A stretch of 64,000 bases of DNA. Origin: Shinella lacus. GTDB lineage: Bacteria; Pseudomonadota; Alphaproteobacteria; Rhizobiales; Rhizobiaceae. The position numbers were made by a program, and so were the translations under genes. Positions 27,678 through 35,920 of this stretch are shown piece after piece; position 1 is the stretch's first letter, and each line of letters begins with the position of its first letter. The DNA lies in NCBI RefSeq assembly GCF_010994755.1, contig NZ_WHSB02000005.1:343281-407280 (forward strand). Direction: 5' to 3'. The notes beneath the pieces were generated by a model, which ran no database searches, was not told where the DNA came from, and was given only the letters and a program-made list of their open reading frames with translations.

Positions 27678-28850
27678 CTACTTCGCCGCCGCCAACCCGG
27701 GGTCGCCCTGCTTTTCAAACGTCTGGATTTCCTTGTTGTAATACGTCCCATCCTCCGCTTTGGCCACTTCGCGCAGATAGATGTTCTGCGTGATGTGCCG
27801 GCTCTCGGGGTCGATCGTCACCGGCCCGCGCGGGCTTTCCCAGGAGAGGCCTTTTACGGCATCGACGGCCTTGGCCGCGTCCTGCTCGCCGCCGGTCGCC
27901 TCGATCATCTTGTAGATGACATGCATGCCATCATAGGCGCCGACCGCGGGGAAGGAGAGTTCGGCGGGGTTGCCGATCGCCTTGGCGGCGGCTTCGACGA
28001 ATTTCTTGTTTTCCGCGGAATCGTGCGAGACGGCGTAGTGGAAGGTGGTCTGGAGGCCAAGGGCTGCCTCGCCGAGCGCCGGCAGGTCGGATTCCTGCGT
28101 CAGGTCGCCCGGCGCGAAGAATTTGATGCCGGCATCCTTGAGGCCGTTTTCGTTGAAGGCCTTGACGAAGCCGAGCGTCGTCGGGCCGGAGGGCAGGAAG
28201 GCGAAGACGCCCTCGGCGCCCGAATCCTTGATGCGCTGCATGATCGGCGAAAAGTCGTTGGTCTGGAGCGGCATGCGGATCGCCTCGACGACCGCGCCGC
28301 CCGCCTTCTCGAACCCGGCCTTGAAGGCGGCTTCGGCGTCGACGCCCGGACCATAGTCGCTGACGACGGAAATGACCTTCTTCGTGCCGCCGTCGAAGGC
28401 GACCTTGGCGATCGGCGTGGAGGTTTGCCAGGTGGTGAACGAGGTGCGCACCACGAAGGGGCTCTTGGTGACGATGGCCGAGGTGGCGGCGTTCATCACC
28501 ACCATCGGCACGTTCGCCTGTTCGAGCAGCGGCGTGGCGGCCATGGCATCCGGCGTGAAATAGAAGCCGGCTAAATATTGCACACCTTCCTTGACGACGA
28601 GTTCCTGCGACAGCGCCTTGGACTGGGCGGGGTCGGCGGTCGGGATGTCGCGGTAGATGATCTCGATCGTATCGTCGCCGACCGTGCTGCCGTTCAGCGC
28701 CATATAAGCGTCGATGCCGGCCTTGAAATTCTTGCCCTGGAGCGCGAAGGGGCCGGAAAACGGCCCGACGACGCCGACCTTGATCGTATCGGCCTGGGCA
28801 ACGCCGCCCATGAGTGCCGCCGCCAGCGCGGCGATCGCAAATTTCTTCAT
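27678..28850 (-). CDS. Periplasmic binding protein of the branched-chain-type importer
   Basis: The 390-residue LivK-like protein starts with a signal peptide (MKKFAIAALAAALMGGVAQA, cleavage before DTIKVG). It follows with GVVGPFSGPFALQGKNFKAG, LAGFYFTPDAMAATPLLEQA and VVMNAATSAIV, typical of type-I periplasmic binding folds. Ligands of this subfamily include aromatic acids as well as amino acids. ATG 28850 follows AGGGAGGAAAAC. Its position between pcaB and the pcaG end, and the dyad at 28961-28986 upstream, support a role in protocatechuate or 4-hydroxybenzoate uptake (inference). Confidence 0.85.
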   Translation of the reverse strand: MKKFAIAALAAALMGGVAQADTIKVGVVGPFSGPFALQGKNFKAGIDAYMALNGSTVGDDTIEIIYRDIPTADPAQSKALSQELVVKEGVQYLAGFYFTPDAMAATPLLEQANVPMVVMNAATSAIVTKSPFVVRTSFTTWQTSTPIAKVAFDGGTKKVISVVSDYGPGVDAEAAFKAGFEKAGGAVVEAIRMPLQTNDFSPIMQRIKDSGAEGVFAFLPSGPTTLGFVKAFNENGLKDAGIKFFAPGDLTQESDLPALGEAALGLQTTFHYAVSHDSAENKKFVEAAAKAIGNPAELSFPAVGAYDGMHVIYKMIEATGGEQDAAKAVDAVKGLSWESPRGPVTIDPESRHITQNIYLREVAKAEDGTYYNKEIQTFEKQGDPGLAAAK

Positions 28851-28960
28851 GTTTTCCTCCCTGATGGGCCGGCCTCCCAGCCGTTGCCCGGTCCAGTCGC
28901 AAAAGAGCGTTTTGCCAGATTGCCAGATGAAACGGTGATGTAAAATGAAAATATCCGTAA

Positions 28961-28986
28961 AATTCATAACTTATAAATTATGAATT
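28961..28986. promoter_or_regulatory. AT-rich dyad upstream of the importer, degenerate PcaQ-like site
   Basis: AATTCATAA (28961-28969) and TTATGAATT (28978-28986) are perfect 9-bp arms around CTTATAAA. On the minus strand the centre reads ATAATT-TATA-AGTTAT, which resembles the pcaD site ATAACC-CCCA-AGTTAA in spacing and in the AGTTA half. It lies 111-136 bp upstream of the binding-protein ATG. PcaQ recognition is uncertain. Confidence 0.5.
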
Positions 28987-28990
28987 TGAC

Positions 28991-30046
28991 CTATACCGCC
29001 CCCAGCCGCTTGACGGAGTCGATGAGCTCGCCGGCAAGGCGAAGGGATACGCCGGTGGCGGCGACCATCTGCGGCAGGATCAGCCATTCGAGCGTCCAGG
29101 CTGCCCCCGAACGCTCCTGCTCGTGCACCGCGGCCTGGGCGAGCCCGCCGAGTTGGGCGGCATTGAAGCGCGCGAGTGTGACGAGCACTTCGGCGCCGAC
29201 CGGGTTCTGCTTGTGCGGCATGGCGGAGGAAGCGCCGCCGCCAACAAGCGCGATCTCGTCGCCGCGATCGGCCATTAGCGCGACATCCTGGCCGAGCTTG
29301 CCGAGGCTGCCGGTGATGGCCACGAGGAGTGCGGCAAGGTCGCCGATCCGGTCGCGCTGGCTGTGCCACTGGGGGGCATCGGCGAGGCCGAGTTCGCGGG
29401 CGAGCGCCGCGCGCACCGCGCGCCCCTTGGCACCGAGCTTTTCCAGCGTGCCGGCCGCGCCGCCGAATTGCACCGCGAGGCCGTCCTTGGCGAAGTCTTT
29501 CAGCCGGCCGGTGTGGCGCGCGAATGGTGACCGCCATGATTCGATGCGGCCCGCGACAGTGATCTCGATTGCCGCCTGCATGCGGGTGCGGCCCATCAGC
29601 GGGCGATTGCCAAACTCGGCGGCGAGGCCATCGAGGCTGGCGGAAAGCGCCTCCAGCCGGCCTTCGAGGATCGGCAGCACGCGCGCGAGCCGCAGCATCA
29701 GCCCGCTGTCGATGACGTCCTGGCTGGTAGCGCCGACATGGACGTGTTTGCCGTGCGGCTCGCCGACGGCGGCGCGCAACTGGCGCACCAGATCCGGAAT
29801 GACGACGCCGTCGCGGGCGGTTGCCGTCCGCAGGCTCGCAATGTCGGGGGAGAAGCGGTGCGCAGTGTCCGAAATCGCCAGGGCGGCGTCCTGCGGGATC
29901 ACGCCTTCTGCCGCCTCCGCCTTTGCGAGCGCCACCTCGAAGGCGAGCATGGCTTCCAGTTCGGCAGCAGCCGAAAACAGCGCGGCGATTTCGCCGTCAC
30001 CCAGGAGACCGGAAAGATAAGGGTGGTCGAAGGGAGAAAAGGTCAT
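28991..30046 (-). CDS. pcaB: 3-carboxy-cis,cis-muconate cycloisomerase
   Basis: The 351-residue protein belongs to the fumarase/argininosuccinate-lyase superfamily and converts beta-carboxymuconate to gamma-carboxymuconolactone, the substrate of PcaC. Marker motifs are KHVHVGATSQDVIDSG (His and Thr-Ser), MGRTRMQAA, and the signature loop GGGASSAMPHKQNPVGAEVL near residue 260. Length and the short C-terminus match rhizobial PcaB. The start is taken as ATG 30046; ATG 30061 is an alternative, and neither has a strong ribosome site. In many relatives pcaB ends the pcaDCHGB operon; here it is 5 kb away on the other strand. Confidence 0.94.
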   Translation of the reverse strand: MTFSPFDHPYLSGLLGDGEIAALFSAAAELEAMLAFEVALAKAEAAEGVIPQDAALAISDTAHRFSPDIASLRTATARDGVVIPDLVRQLRAAVGEPHGKHVHVGATSQDVIDSGLMLRLARVLPILEGRLEALSASLDGLAAEFGNRPLMGRTRMQAAIEITVAGRIESWRSPFARHTGRLKDFAKDGLAVQFGGAAGTLEKLGAKGRAVRAALARELGLADAPQWHSQRDRIGDLAALLVAITGSLGKLGQDVALMADRGDEIALVGGGASSAMPHKQNPVGAEVLVTLARFNAAQLGGLAQAAVHEQERSGAAWTLEWLILPQMVAATGVSLRLAGELIDSVKRLGAV

Positions 30047-30093
30047 GGGTCCCGTGTCCATAAAAGAGGTGGAACGGGGTTTGGCACTGAAGC

Positions 30094-30621
30094 CTACGCG
30101 CCCTCCCCGATCCGCTTGTAGAAAAACGTCGTCGCACAATAGCTTCCATCGGGGTAGAGCGCATAGTCCGGAATGACACCGGCGCGTTGCCAGCCGAGCT
30201 TCTCGTAGACGGTTTCGGCGGGACTGCCGGTGGCAGTGTCGAGCACGAGCACGGTCTTGCCACGCCGGGCGGCTTCCGTTTCGGCGGCTGTCATGAGGGC
30301 GCGGGCGAGGCCGCGGCCGCGCTCGCTTTCCATCACCAGCAGCTTCTTCACATCCGCCCGGTGCGGCTGGTTCGGCATCTGGCGAATGCCGACCTGCACG
30401 GTGCCGACGATGCGGCCGGCACGCTCGGCGGCAAAAAGCAGGGTCGCATCCTCGCCGACCGCGGCGGCCACACCCTCCCAGAAGGGCAGCGCATCGGCCG
30501 GCCCATAGGGTGCCATGAAGCCGACGGAGGCGCCGCCGGTGACGCAATCCGACAGCACTTCTGCAAGCTCGCCCAGCCGGGCGCGGGTTTCCTCATGATC
30601 GAGCAGCCTTATGTCGCTCAT
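30094..30621 (-). CDS. GNAT-family N-acetyltransferase
   Basis: The 175-residue protein has the GNAT acetyl-CoA-binding segment KLLVMESERGRGLARALMTAAE (R/Q-x-x-G-x-G/A) and a following LVLDTATGSPAETVYEKLGW. A C-terminal strand Y-F-Y typical of the fold ends it. The start ATG 30621 follows GAGGAAACG. It lies 16 bp downstream of the XRE-cupin regulator gene and 47 bp upstream of pcaB, so the three may be co-transcribed. Substrate unknown. Confidence 0.85.
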   Translation of the reverse strand: MSDIRLLDHEETRARLGELAEVLSDCVTGGASVGFMAPYGPADALPFWEGVAAAVGEDATLLFAAERAGRIVGTVQVGIRQMPNQPHRADVKKLLVMESERGRGLARALMTAAETEAARRGKTVLVLDTATGSPAETVYEKLGWQRAGVIPDYALYPDGSYCATTFFYKRIGEGA

Positions 30622-30637
30622 CGTTTCCTCGACTATC

Positions 30638-31216
30638 TCAGTTGCGGCCGCGGTCCAGCACCACGGCATAATGGGCCGGCTCGGTGCCGGGGTTTTCGAA
30701 GACATGACCCTCGGTGATGCTCATGTAGAGGCAATCGCCGGGGGCGAGGTCGTGTACCGTTCCGGCGATCGTCATGCGGAGCGTGCCGGAAAACAGCCAT
30801 ACATGCTGCGTCATGCCCGCCTTCGCCGTCTCCGGCGGATAGGCGATGCGGGCGCCCGCCGGAAATTCCACGTCGACCACCTCGACGCGGGACGCCGTGC
30901 TCGGCGGCGAGACGGCGCGGCGCTGGTAGCCCGTCTCCGGATCGCGCCAGACGGTCTGTTTCTCGCGCCGCGACAGCGGTTCGCCGTCGCCTTGCGAAAA
31001 GGCGAAGAAGGCGGAGAGCGTCAGGTCCAGCGCGGCGCAAAGCCGTGACAGCAGCTGCGCCGTCGGGCTCGCCTCGCCGCGTTCGATGCGCGAGATCATC
31101 GCCCGGCTGACGCCCGAGGCGCTTGCGAGGTCGTCCAGCGTCTGGTCGCGCGCGGTGCGCAGCAGCCGCAGCCGCTCGCCGATGGCGCTTTCCAAGGGGT
31201 CAGTTTCGTTTTCCAT
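30638..31216 (-). CDS. XRE-cupin transcriptional regulator
   Basis: The 192-residue protein combines an N-terminal Cro/C1 helix-turn-helix (RTARDQTLDDLASASGVSRAMISRIERGEASPTAQLL) with a C-terminal cupin ligand domain (HVWLFSGTLRMTIAGTVHDLAPGDCLYM). This architecture, like PuuR or SutR, senses small metabolites. The start at ATG 31216 lies inside a TTCCAT-N4-ATGGAA palindrome, suggesting autorepression; an upstream in-frame ATG at 31258 would make a 206-residue form. It is divergent from an MFS transporter, a likely target, and upstream of the acetyltransferase. Confidence 0.87.
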   Translation of the reverse strand: MENETDPLESAIGERLRLLRTARDQTLDDLASASGVSRAMISRIERGEASPTAQLLSRLCAALDLTLSAFFAFSQGDGEPLSRREKQTVWRDPETGYQRRAVSPPSTASRVEVVDVEFPAGARIAYPPETAKAGMTQHVWLFSGTLRMTIAGTVHDLAPGDCLYMSITEGHVFENPGTEPAHYAVVLDRGRN

Positions 31217-31226
31217 TATTATGGAA
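31211..31226. promoter_or_regulatory. Palindrome over the XRE-cupin start codon
   Basis: TTCCAT-TATT-ATGGAA has perfect 6-bp arms and includes the regulator's start codon (31214-31216). A further ATAATGGA half-site follows at 31239-31246. Binding here would block both its own expression and part of the divergent promoter. Confidence 0.5.
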
Positions 31227-31357
31227 TAATTCTCTCTTATAATGGAGTCAACGGGCATGACCCGATCTGAAAATAAATTCCGCTCATGCCGCTCCGGCGA
31301 CAATGCGACACCGGGCGGGCGGATAAGGTGGCGCGGCAGAATCGGGAGGACGGACGG

Positions 31358-32608
31358 ATGACAGGTGAGACGCAACGGGCATCGTCGCTCTTCTCCATCA
31401 CCGCCATCGTCGTTTCGATGACCTTCGTGGCCATCGGCAACGGCATCATGCTCGCCTATGTGCCCTATGTCCTGTCGCGCGCCGTCGCACCCTCCTGGGC
31501 GCCGGGTGCCGCTGTCACGGCCATCGCCTTCGGCGGGCTCGTCGGCTGCGTCATCGCCGGCCCGGTCATCCGGCGCGTCGGCCATGCCCGCGCCTTCTCC
31601 TGCTCTCTCGCCCTCGTCATCATCGCCGCCTTCCTCGTGGCGCTCGGCGTCAACCCGCTCCTCTGGGTGCTCGCGCGCTGCATCTATGGCATGGCGGGCA
31701 ATTCCAACTTCATTATCACGCAGAGCTGGCTGAACCATGCGGCCGACAACCGCTGGCGCGGCAAGGCCATGTCGTTCTTCTACATGGCCTATGTGCTGGG
31801 CCTTGGCGTCGGCGCATGGCTGTTCGGGCAGATGCCGGCCGACGGCAACCTCGCGCCGCTCGTCACCATCTTCGTCACCACCATCGCGCTGCTGCCGATC
31901 GGCCTGACTCGCCTGCCGACGCCGCCGGCACCCGCCCGCGTCAGCGTCGATTTCGCCATGACGTGGCGCAATTCGCCGGTGGCGCTGATCGGCGTTCTCG
32001 CCGCCGGCGGCCTTTCCATGGTCGTGCAGGGTTTTACACCGATCTATGCCGCCACCAACAATGTCGGCCAGACGGACGTCGCGCTCCTGATGTTCGTCAT
32101 GCAGTTCGGCCTGATCTTCGTGCAATATCCGCTCGGCACGCTGTCCGACCGCATCGACCGGCGCATCGTGCTGATCTTCACCTGCCTTTTGATCGCAGGC
32201 ACGGCGGTCGTGGCGCTTTTCGTCTCCTTCCAGGCGTTCTTCATCCTGATGCTGGTCTTCGCGCTGTGGGCCGGTGCGGTCGAAAGCGTCTATTCGATCG
32301 CCAATGCGCATGCCAACGACCGCACGGACCCGGAGGATTTCGTGCCGCTCGCCTCCACCCTGCTCGTCGCCTGGTCGGCGTCCGCGACCCTGGTTCCGCT
32401 GGCGGTGACGGCGCTCACCCCCATCTACGGACCCAAGACCTTCATCTATGCCGCGATGGCCGTAGCACTCCTCTACGCCGCCTTCGTCGCCCATCGGCTG
32501 CGCCGTCGCGAGACCGTGCCGGTGGCGGCGCGGGAAAGCTTCGAAATCAGAAGTGCGCAGGTGCCGAATGCCGGTGCGCTCGTCGAGGGCGAAAACGCCC
32601 GGGAATAG
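31358..32608 (+). CDS. Major facilitator superfamily transporter (YcaD-like)
   Basis: The 416-residue protein has twelve predicted transmembrane helices. The N-terminal half includes [22 protein letters not shown] and [35 protein letters not shown]; the second half has [15 protein letters not shown], the MFS D-R-x-D-R loop between helices 8 and 9. This pattern matches the YcaD/MFS_1 group of small-molecule exporters. ATG 31358 is chosen because GGGAGGACGG lies just upstream; an earlier in-frame ATG (31286) lacks one. The divergent XRE-cupin regulator probably controls it. Confidence 0.85.
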   Translation: MTGETQRASSLFSITAIVVSMTFVAIGNGIMLAYVPYVLSRAVAPSWAPGAAVTAIAFGGLVGCVIAGPVIRRVGHARAFSCSLALVIIAAFLVALGVNPLLWVLARCIYGMAGNSNFIITQSWLNHAADNRWRGKAMSFFYMAYVLGLGVGAWLFGQMPADGNLAPLVTIFVTTIALLPIGLTRLPTPPAPARVSVDFAMTWRNSPVALIGVLAAGGLSMVVQGFTPIYAATNNVGQTDVALLMFVMQFGLIFVQYPLGTLSDRIDRRIVLIFTCLLIAGTAVVALFVSFQAFFILMLVFALWAGAVESVYSIANAHANDRTDPEDFVPLASTLLVAWSASATLVPLAVTALTPIYGPKTFIYAAMAVALLYAAFVAHRLRRRETVPVAARESFEIRSAQVPNAGALVEGENARE

Positions 32609-32669
32609 CGGACATCCCGGTCATACAACGGTTCATTTACCGCTTTGCGGGAATCTCGGCCGCTGCTAT

Positions 32670-34502
32670 ATGGCGCGCATGAGCACCAAATCTTCGACGC
32701 CCCTCGACCATATCCGCAATTTTTCGATCGTGGCCCATATCGACCACGGCAAATCGACGCTCGCCGACCGTCTGATCCAGACGACCGGCGGCCTTGCCGC
32801 GCGCGAAATGTCGGAACAGGTCCTCGATAACATGGATATCGAGAAGGAACGCGGCATCACCATCAAGGCGCAGACGGTGCGCCTGCACTATGTCGCCAAC
32901 AATGGCGAGACCTACGTCCTGAACCTCATCGACACGCCCGGCCATGTCGACTTCGCCTACGAAGTGTCGCGCTCGCTGTCGGCCTGCGAAGGTTCGCTTC
33001 TCGTGGTGGATGCCTCGCAAGGCGTCGAGGCGCAGACGCTCGCCAATGTCTACCAGGCGATCGACAACAACCACGAGATCGTGACCGTCCTCAACAAGAT
33101 CGACCTGCCGGCGGCCGAGCCTGACCGCATCCGCGAGCAGATCGAGGAGGTCATCGGCATCGACGCATCGCAGGCCGTGCTGATTTCGGCCAAGACCGGT
33201 CTCGGCATTCCCGACGTGCTGGAGGCGATCGTCCACCAGCTGCCCGCGCCGAAGAGCGAGGGCGGCGAGACCGCGCCGCTGAAGGCGCTTCTCGTCGATA
33301 GCTGGTACGACACCTATCTCGGCGTCATCGTGCTCGTGCGCATTCTCGATGGCGTGCTGAAAAAGGGCCAGACCATCCGCATGATGGGCACGGACGCGAA
33401 ATACCAGGTGGAACGCGTCGGCGTCATCACACCGAAGATGGTCACCGTCGAGGCGCTCGGCCCCGGCGAGATCGGCTTCATCACCGCCTCCATCAAGGAA
33501 GTGGCCGATACCCGCGTCGGCGATACGATCACCGAGGACAAGCGCCCGACCGCCCACATGCTGCCGGGCTTCAAGCCCGCGCAGCCGGTGGTGTTCTGCG
33601 GCCTGTTCCCGGTCGATGCCGCCGACTTCGAGGACCTGCGCGCCGCCATGGGCAAGCTGCGCCTCAACGACGCGTCCTTCTCCTTCGAAATGGAATCGTC
33701 GGCTGCGCTCGGCTTCGGCTTCCGCTGCGGCTTCCTCGGGCTGCTGCATCTCGAAATCGTTCAGGAACGCCTCGAGCGCGAATTCGATCTCGACCTGATC
33801 GCGACGGCACCCTCGGTCGTCTACAAGCTGTTCATGAATGACGGCTCGGAGCGCGAGCTACACAACCCGGCCGACATGCCGGATGTCGTGCGGATCAAGG
33901 AAATCCATGAGCCGTGGATCCGCGCCACCATCCTGACGCCGGACGATTATCTCGGCGGCATTCTAAAACTCTGCCAGGACCGTCGCGGCATTCAGGTGGA
34001 ACTCACTTATGTCGGCACCCGCGCGATGCTGACCTACGACCTGCCGCTCAACGAAGTTGTTTTCGATTTCTACGACCGGCTGAAATCGATTTCCAAGGGC
34101 TATGCTTCGTTCGACTACCAGATCACCAACCATCAGGAAGGCAATCTGGTGAAGATGTCGATCCTGGTGAACGGCGAACCGGTCGATGCGCTGTCGATGA
34201 TGGTGCACCGCATGGCGGCTGAAAAGCGCGGCCGCGACATGTGCGAGAAGCTCAAGGAGCTGATCCCGAAGCACATGTTCAAGATCCCGATCCAGGCCGC
34301 CATCGGCGGCAACGTGATTGCCCGCGAAACCATCTCGGCGCTGCGCAAGGACGTGACCGCCAAGTGCTATGGCGGCGACGCCACCCGCAAGCGCAAGCTG
34401 CTCGACAAGCAGAAGGCCGGCAAGAAGCGCATGCGACAGTTCGGCAAGGTGGAAATTCCGCAGGAAGCCTTCATCGCGGCGCTCAAGATGGGCGACGAAT
34501 AA
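32670..34502 (+). CDS. lepA: Elongation factor 4 (LepA), ribosome back-translocating GTPase
   Basis: The product of about 610 residues is a translation GTPase. It has G1 [10 protein letters not shown]2 [12 protein letters not shown] (read as KERGITIK), G3 DTPGHVDF, G4 NKID and G5 SAKTG. Its LepA-specific C-terminal domain replaces domain IV of EF-G, ending in [21 protein letters not shown]. LepA acts on stalled or mis-translocated ribosomes. Two in-frame ATGs (32670 and 32679) give nearly the same protein; neither has a clear ribosome site, so the first is used. The gene ends at an ideal intrinsic terminator. Confidence 0.97.
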   Translation: MARMSTKSSTPLDHIRNFSIVAHIDHGKSTLADRLIQTTGGLAAREMSEQVLDNMDIEKERGITIKAQTVRLHYVANNGETYVLNLIDTPGHVDFAYEVSRSLSACEGSLLVVDASQGVEAQTLANVYQAIDNNHEIVTVLNKIDLPAAEPDRIREQIEEVIGIDASQAVLISAKTGLGIPDVLEAIVHQLPAPKSEGGETAPLKALLVDSWYDTYLGVIVLVRILDGVLKKGQTIRMMGTDAKYQVERVGVITPKMVTVEALGPGEIGFITASIKEVADTRVGDTITEDKRPTAHMLPGFKPAQPVVFCGLFPVDAADFEDLRAAMGKLRLNDASFSFEMESSAALGFGFRCGFLGLLHLEIVQERLEREFDLDLIATAPSVVYKLFMNDGSERELHNPADMPDVVRIKEIHEPWIRATILTPDDYLGGILKLCQDRRGIQVELTYVGTRAMLTYDLPLNEVVFDFYDRLKSISKGYASFDYQITNHQEGNLVKMSILVNGEPVDALSMMVHRMAAEKRGRDMCEKLKELIPKHMFKIPIQAAIGGNVIARETISALRKDVTAKCYGGDATRKRKLLDKQKAGKKRMRQFGKVEIPQEAFIAALKMGDE

Positions 34503-34503
34503 C

Positions 34504-34532
34504 AAAGGGAGGCTCTGGCCTCCCTTTTCTTT
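34504..34532 (+). terminator. Intrinsic terminator of lepA
   Basis: AAAGGGAGGC and GCCTCCCTTT form a perfect 10-bp stem with loop TCTG (34504-34527), followed by TCTTT. It starts one base after the lepA stop codon and also lies 3' of the convergent FlgC-like gene. Confidence 0.9.
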
Positions 34533-34535
34533 GCG

Positions 34536-34754
34536 CTAATCCCGCTTGATGGTCGCGAGGACCTCCCAGAGGTCCGCGCCCGTCTCGAAGACGGCGGCGT
34601 TGGCGCGGAAGCCGATTTCGGCGGAGACCAGATCGAGCATATCCATTGCCGGATCGCCGGTGCCGCCGGCGATGTTGCGGGCGGCCGTGCCGGCCCGCGC
34701 GGTTTCCGTCGCCATGCCCTGGCGGGCCGTGGTCATGATGCCGGTGATCTGCAT
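34536..34754 (-). CDS. Short flagellar rod/hook C-terminal-like protein
   Basis: The 72-residue protein resembles the termini of FlgC/FlgE-type flagellar rod and hook proteins joined together. MQITGIMTTARQGMATETAR matches the N-terminal helix with ARNIA, and DLVSAEIGFRANAAVFETGADLW matches the C-terminal coiled-coil helix (a Q-x-x-F-x-A-N-x-x-x-x-x-x-x-x pattern). The large middle domain is absent. No other flagellar gene is in the window. Small orphan proteins of this kind are common in Rhizobiales. Start ATG 34754 follows GAGG. Whether it is assembled into a flagellum or is a remnant is unknown. Confidence 0.75.
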   Translation of the reverse strand: MQITGIMTTARQGMATETARAGTAARNIAGGTGDPAMDMLDLVSAEIGFRANAAVFETGADLWEVLATIKRD

Positions 34755-34824
34755 TGCGGGGGCCTCGTTGGTGCAATGCCTTTCTACGGCATGGGCCTTT
34801 CCATCGCGTGAACGGGAAAATCCC

Positions 34825-34854
34825 GACCCTGTGCCGTTTCGGCACGGCCGGGTC
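34825..34854 (-). terminator. Hairpin downstream of the F0 subunit a gene
   Basis: GTGCCG-TTT-CGGCAC is a 6-bp inner stem extended by GACCC/GGGTC outer pairs, four bases after the stop of the subunit a gene (minus strand). A GGGAAAATCCC hairpin follows. It is a plausible factor-independent terminator, without a strong U-tract. Confidence 0.55.
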
Positions 34855-34858
34855 TGTC

Positions 34859-35605
34859 TCAGTGGCCGGGATGCAGCGCGTCGTTCAGATACATGCAGGT
34901 CAGCATGGTGAAGACGTAGGCCTGGATGATCGCCATCAGCAGTTCCAGCGCCGTCAACGCAACCGTCATGGCAAGCGGCAGCACCGCGCCCAGCATGCCG
35001 AGCGTGCCGAGGCTGGCCATAGAGACGACGAAGCCGGCGAAGACTTTCAGCGTGATATGGCCGGCCAGCATGACGGCGAAGAGGCGCACGGAATGGCTGA
35101 CAGGGCGGGAGAGATAGGAAATCACTTCGATCGGCACGATGATCGGCGTCAGGATCAGCGGCACGCCCTCCGGCACGAACAGTTTCAGGAACCCGGCACC
35201 GTGCCTGAACAGGCCGTAGAGGGTGACCGTGGCAAAGACCAGCATGGCGAGCGCGAAGGTGACGATGAGGTGGCTCGTCACCGTGAAGGCATAGGGGAAC
35301 ATGCCGACGAGGTTGGCGACGAGGATGAATAGGAAGAGCGAGAAGACCAGCGGGAAGAAGCGCATACCCTGCTCGCCCGCATTGGCCCGAAGCGTCGCCG
35401 CGACGAATTCATAAGCCATCTCGGCGCTCGCCTGTAAGCGCCCGGGCACCAGCCCGCGCCGGCGCGTGGCGAGGAGCAGGAAGGCGCTGGCGGCCACGAC
35501 GGTCAGCACCATATAGGCGGCGGAATTGGTGAAGCTCAGGTCGAGCCCGCCGATCTGGAAGGGCACAAGCGGCTTGATCTCGAATTGCTCAATGGGTCCG
35601 GCCAT
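34859..35605 (-). CDS. ATP synthase F0 subunit a (AtpB) paralogue, orphan
   Basis: The 248-residue protein is a clear F0 subunit a: [15 protein letters not shown] near the N-terminus, [46 protein letters not shown], and the stator channel helix [28 protein letters not shown]. That helix keeps the essential Arg. Neighbouring positions usually read as SLSVRLF-A/G-N; here they are SHSVRLFAV, replacing Leu by His and Asn by Val. No atpI, atpE or atpF gene is adjacent, whereas the housekeeping operon has them together. So this is probably a second, diverged copy. ATG 35605 follows AAGGAAATCC. Confidence 0.87.
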   Translation of the reverse strand: MAGPIEQFEIKPLVPFQIGGLDLSFTNSAAYMVLTVVAASAFLLLATRRRGLVPGRLQASAEMAYEFVAATLRANAGEQGMRFFPLVFSLFLFILVANLVGMFPYAFTVTSHLIVTFALAMLVFATVTLYGLFRHGAGFLKLFVPEGVPLILTPIIVPIEVISYLSRPVSHSVRLFAVMLAGHITLKVFAGFVVSMASLGTLGMLGAVLPLAMTVALTALELLMAIIQAYVFTMLTCMYLNDALHPGH

Positions 35606-35920
35606 CGGATTTCCTTGGAAAGGCAGCAGGACGCACGGAGAATGCGCGTGCCGTGATCGCGGCGCGGCGATTCACGACACGCGACAGGCGTGCGGCTGAT
35701 TTTGGAACGGTAGGGAGTGAAGGGTTCACGCGGGGCCATCCTATCTCGACTGCGAGATAAGGGGCCGTCCCCGGAACGAACAAGGCGCTGGTCGTCCAGC
35801 GCGCGGGTTCTCTAACGGCTGCGCGCGCCGGTGGCAAGCCATCCTGCCACCGGCCGCGATCACGCCTGCGTCATCCCAGCCGAAACGACGCCGGTCCTGC
35901 CGCCGTCTCTTGGTAGCCGG
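35606..35920. other. 315-bp gene-free region upstream of the subunit a gene
   Basis: No supported gene lies here. A weak open frame on the minus strand (35589-35837) is Arg/Pro-rich and shows no protein-like features. The notable content is the palindrome at 35742-35759. The region presumably carries the promoter of the subunit a gene, about 100-150 bp upstream of its start. Confidence 0.6.
35742..35759. promoter_or_regulatory. Inverted repeat upstream of the F0 subunit a gene
   Basis: TATCTCG-ACTG-CGAGATA has perfect 7-bp arms with a 4-bp centre. It lies about 140 bp upstream of the start at 35605. It could be an operator or an RNA hairpin; nothing links it to a known regulator. Confidence 0.45.

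Noticed and set aside
24125-28850. Naming the importer genes livFGMHK as a leucine transporter
   Set aside because: The family architecture is branched-chain type, but position inside the pca locus and the known PcaQ-controlled importer of rhizobia argue for an aromatic acid, so no liv symbols are used.
30638-32494. Long open frame (618 codons) antisense to the MFS gene
   Set aside because: Only its last part is the XRE-cupin regulator. The Asp/Glu/Arg/His-rich remainder is the mirror of GC-rich third positions of the MFS gene and shows no protein family features.
35589-35837. 82-codon frame upstream of the orphan subunit a
   Set aside because: It overlaps the start of the subunit a gene, is Arg/Pro/Ala-rich, and lacks a ribosome site or recognisable domain.
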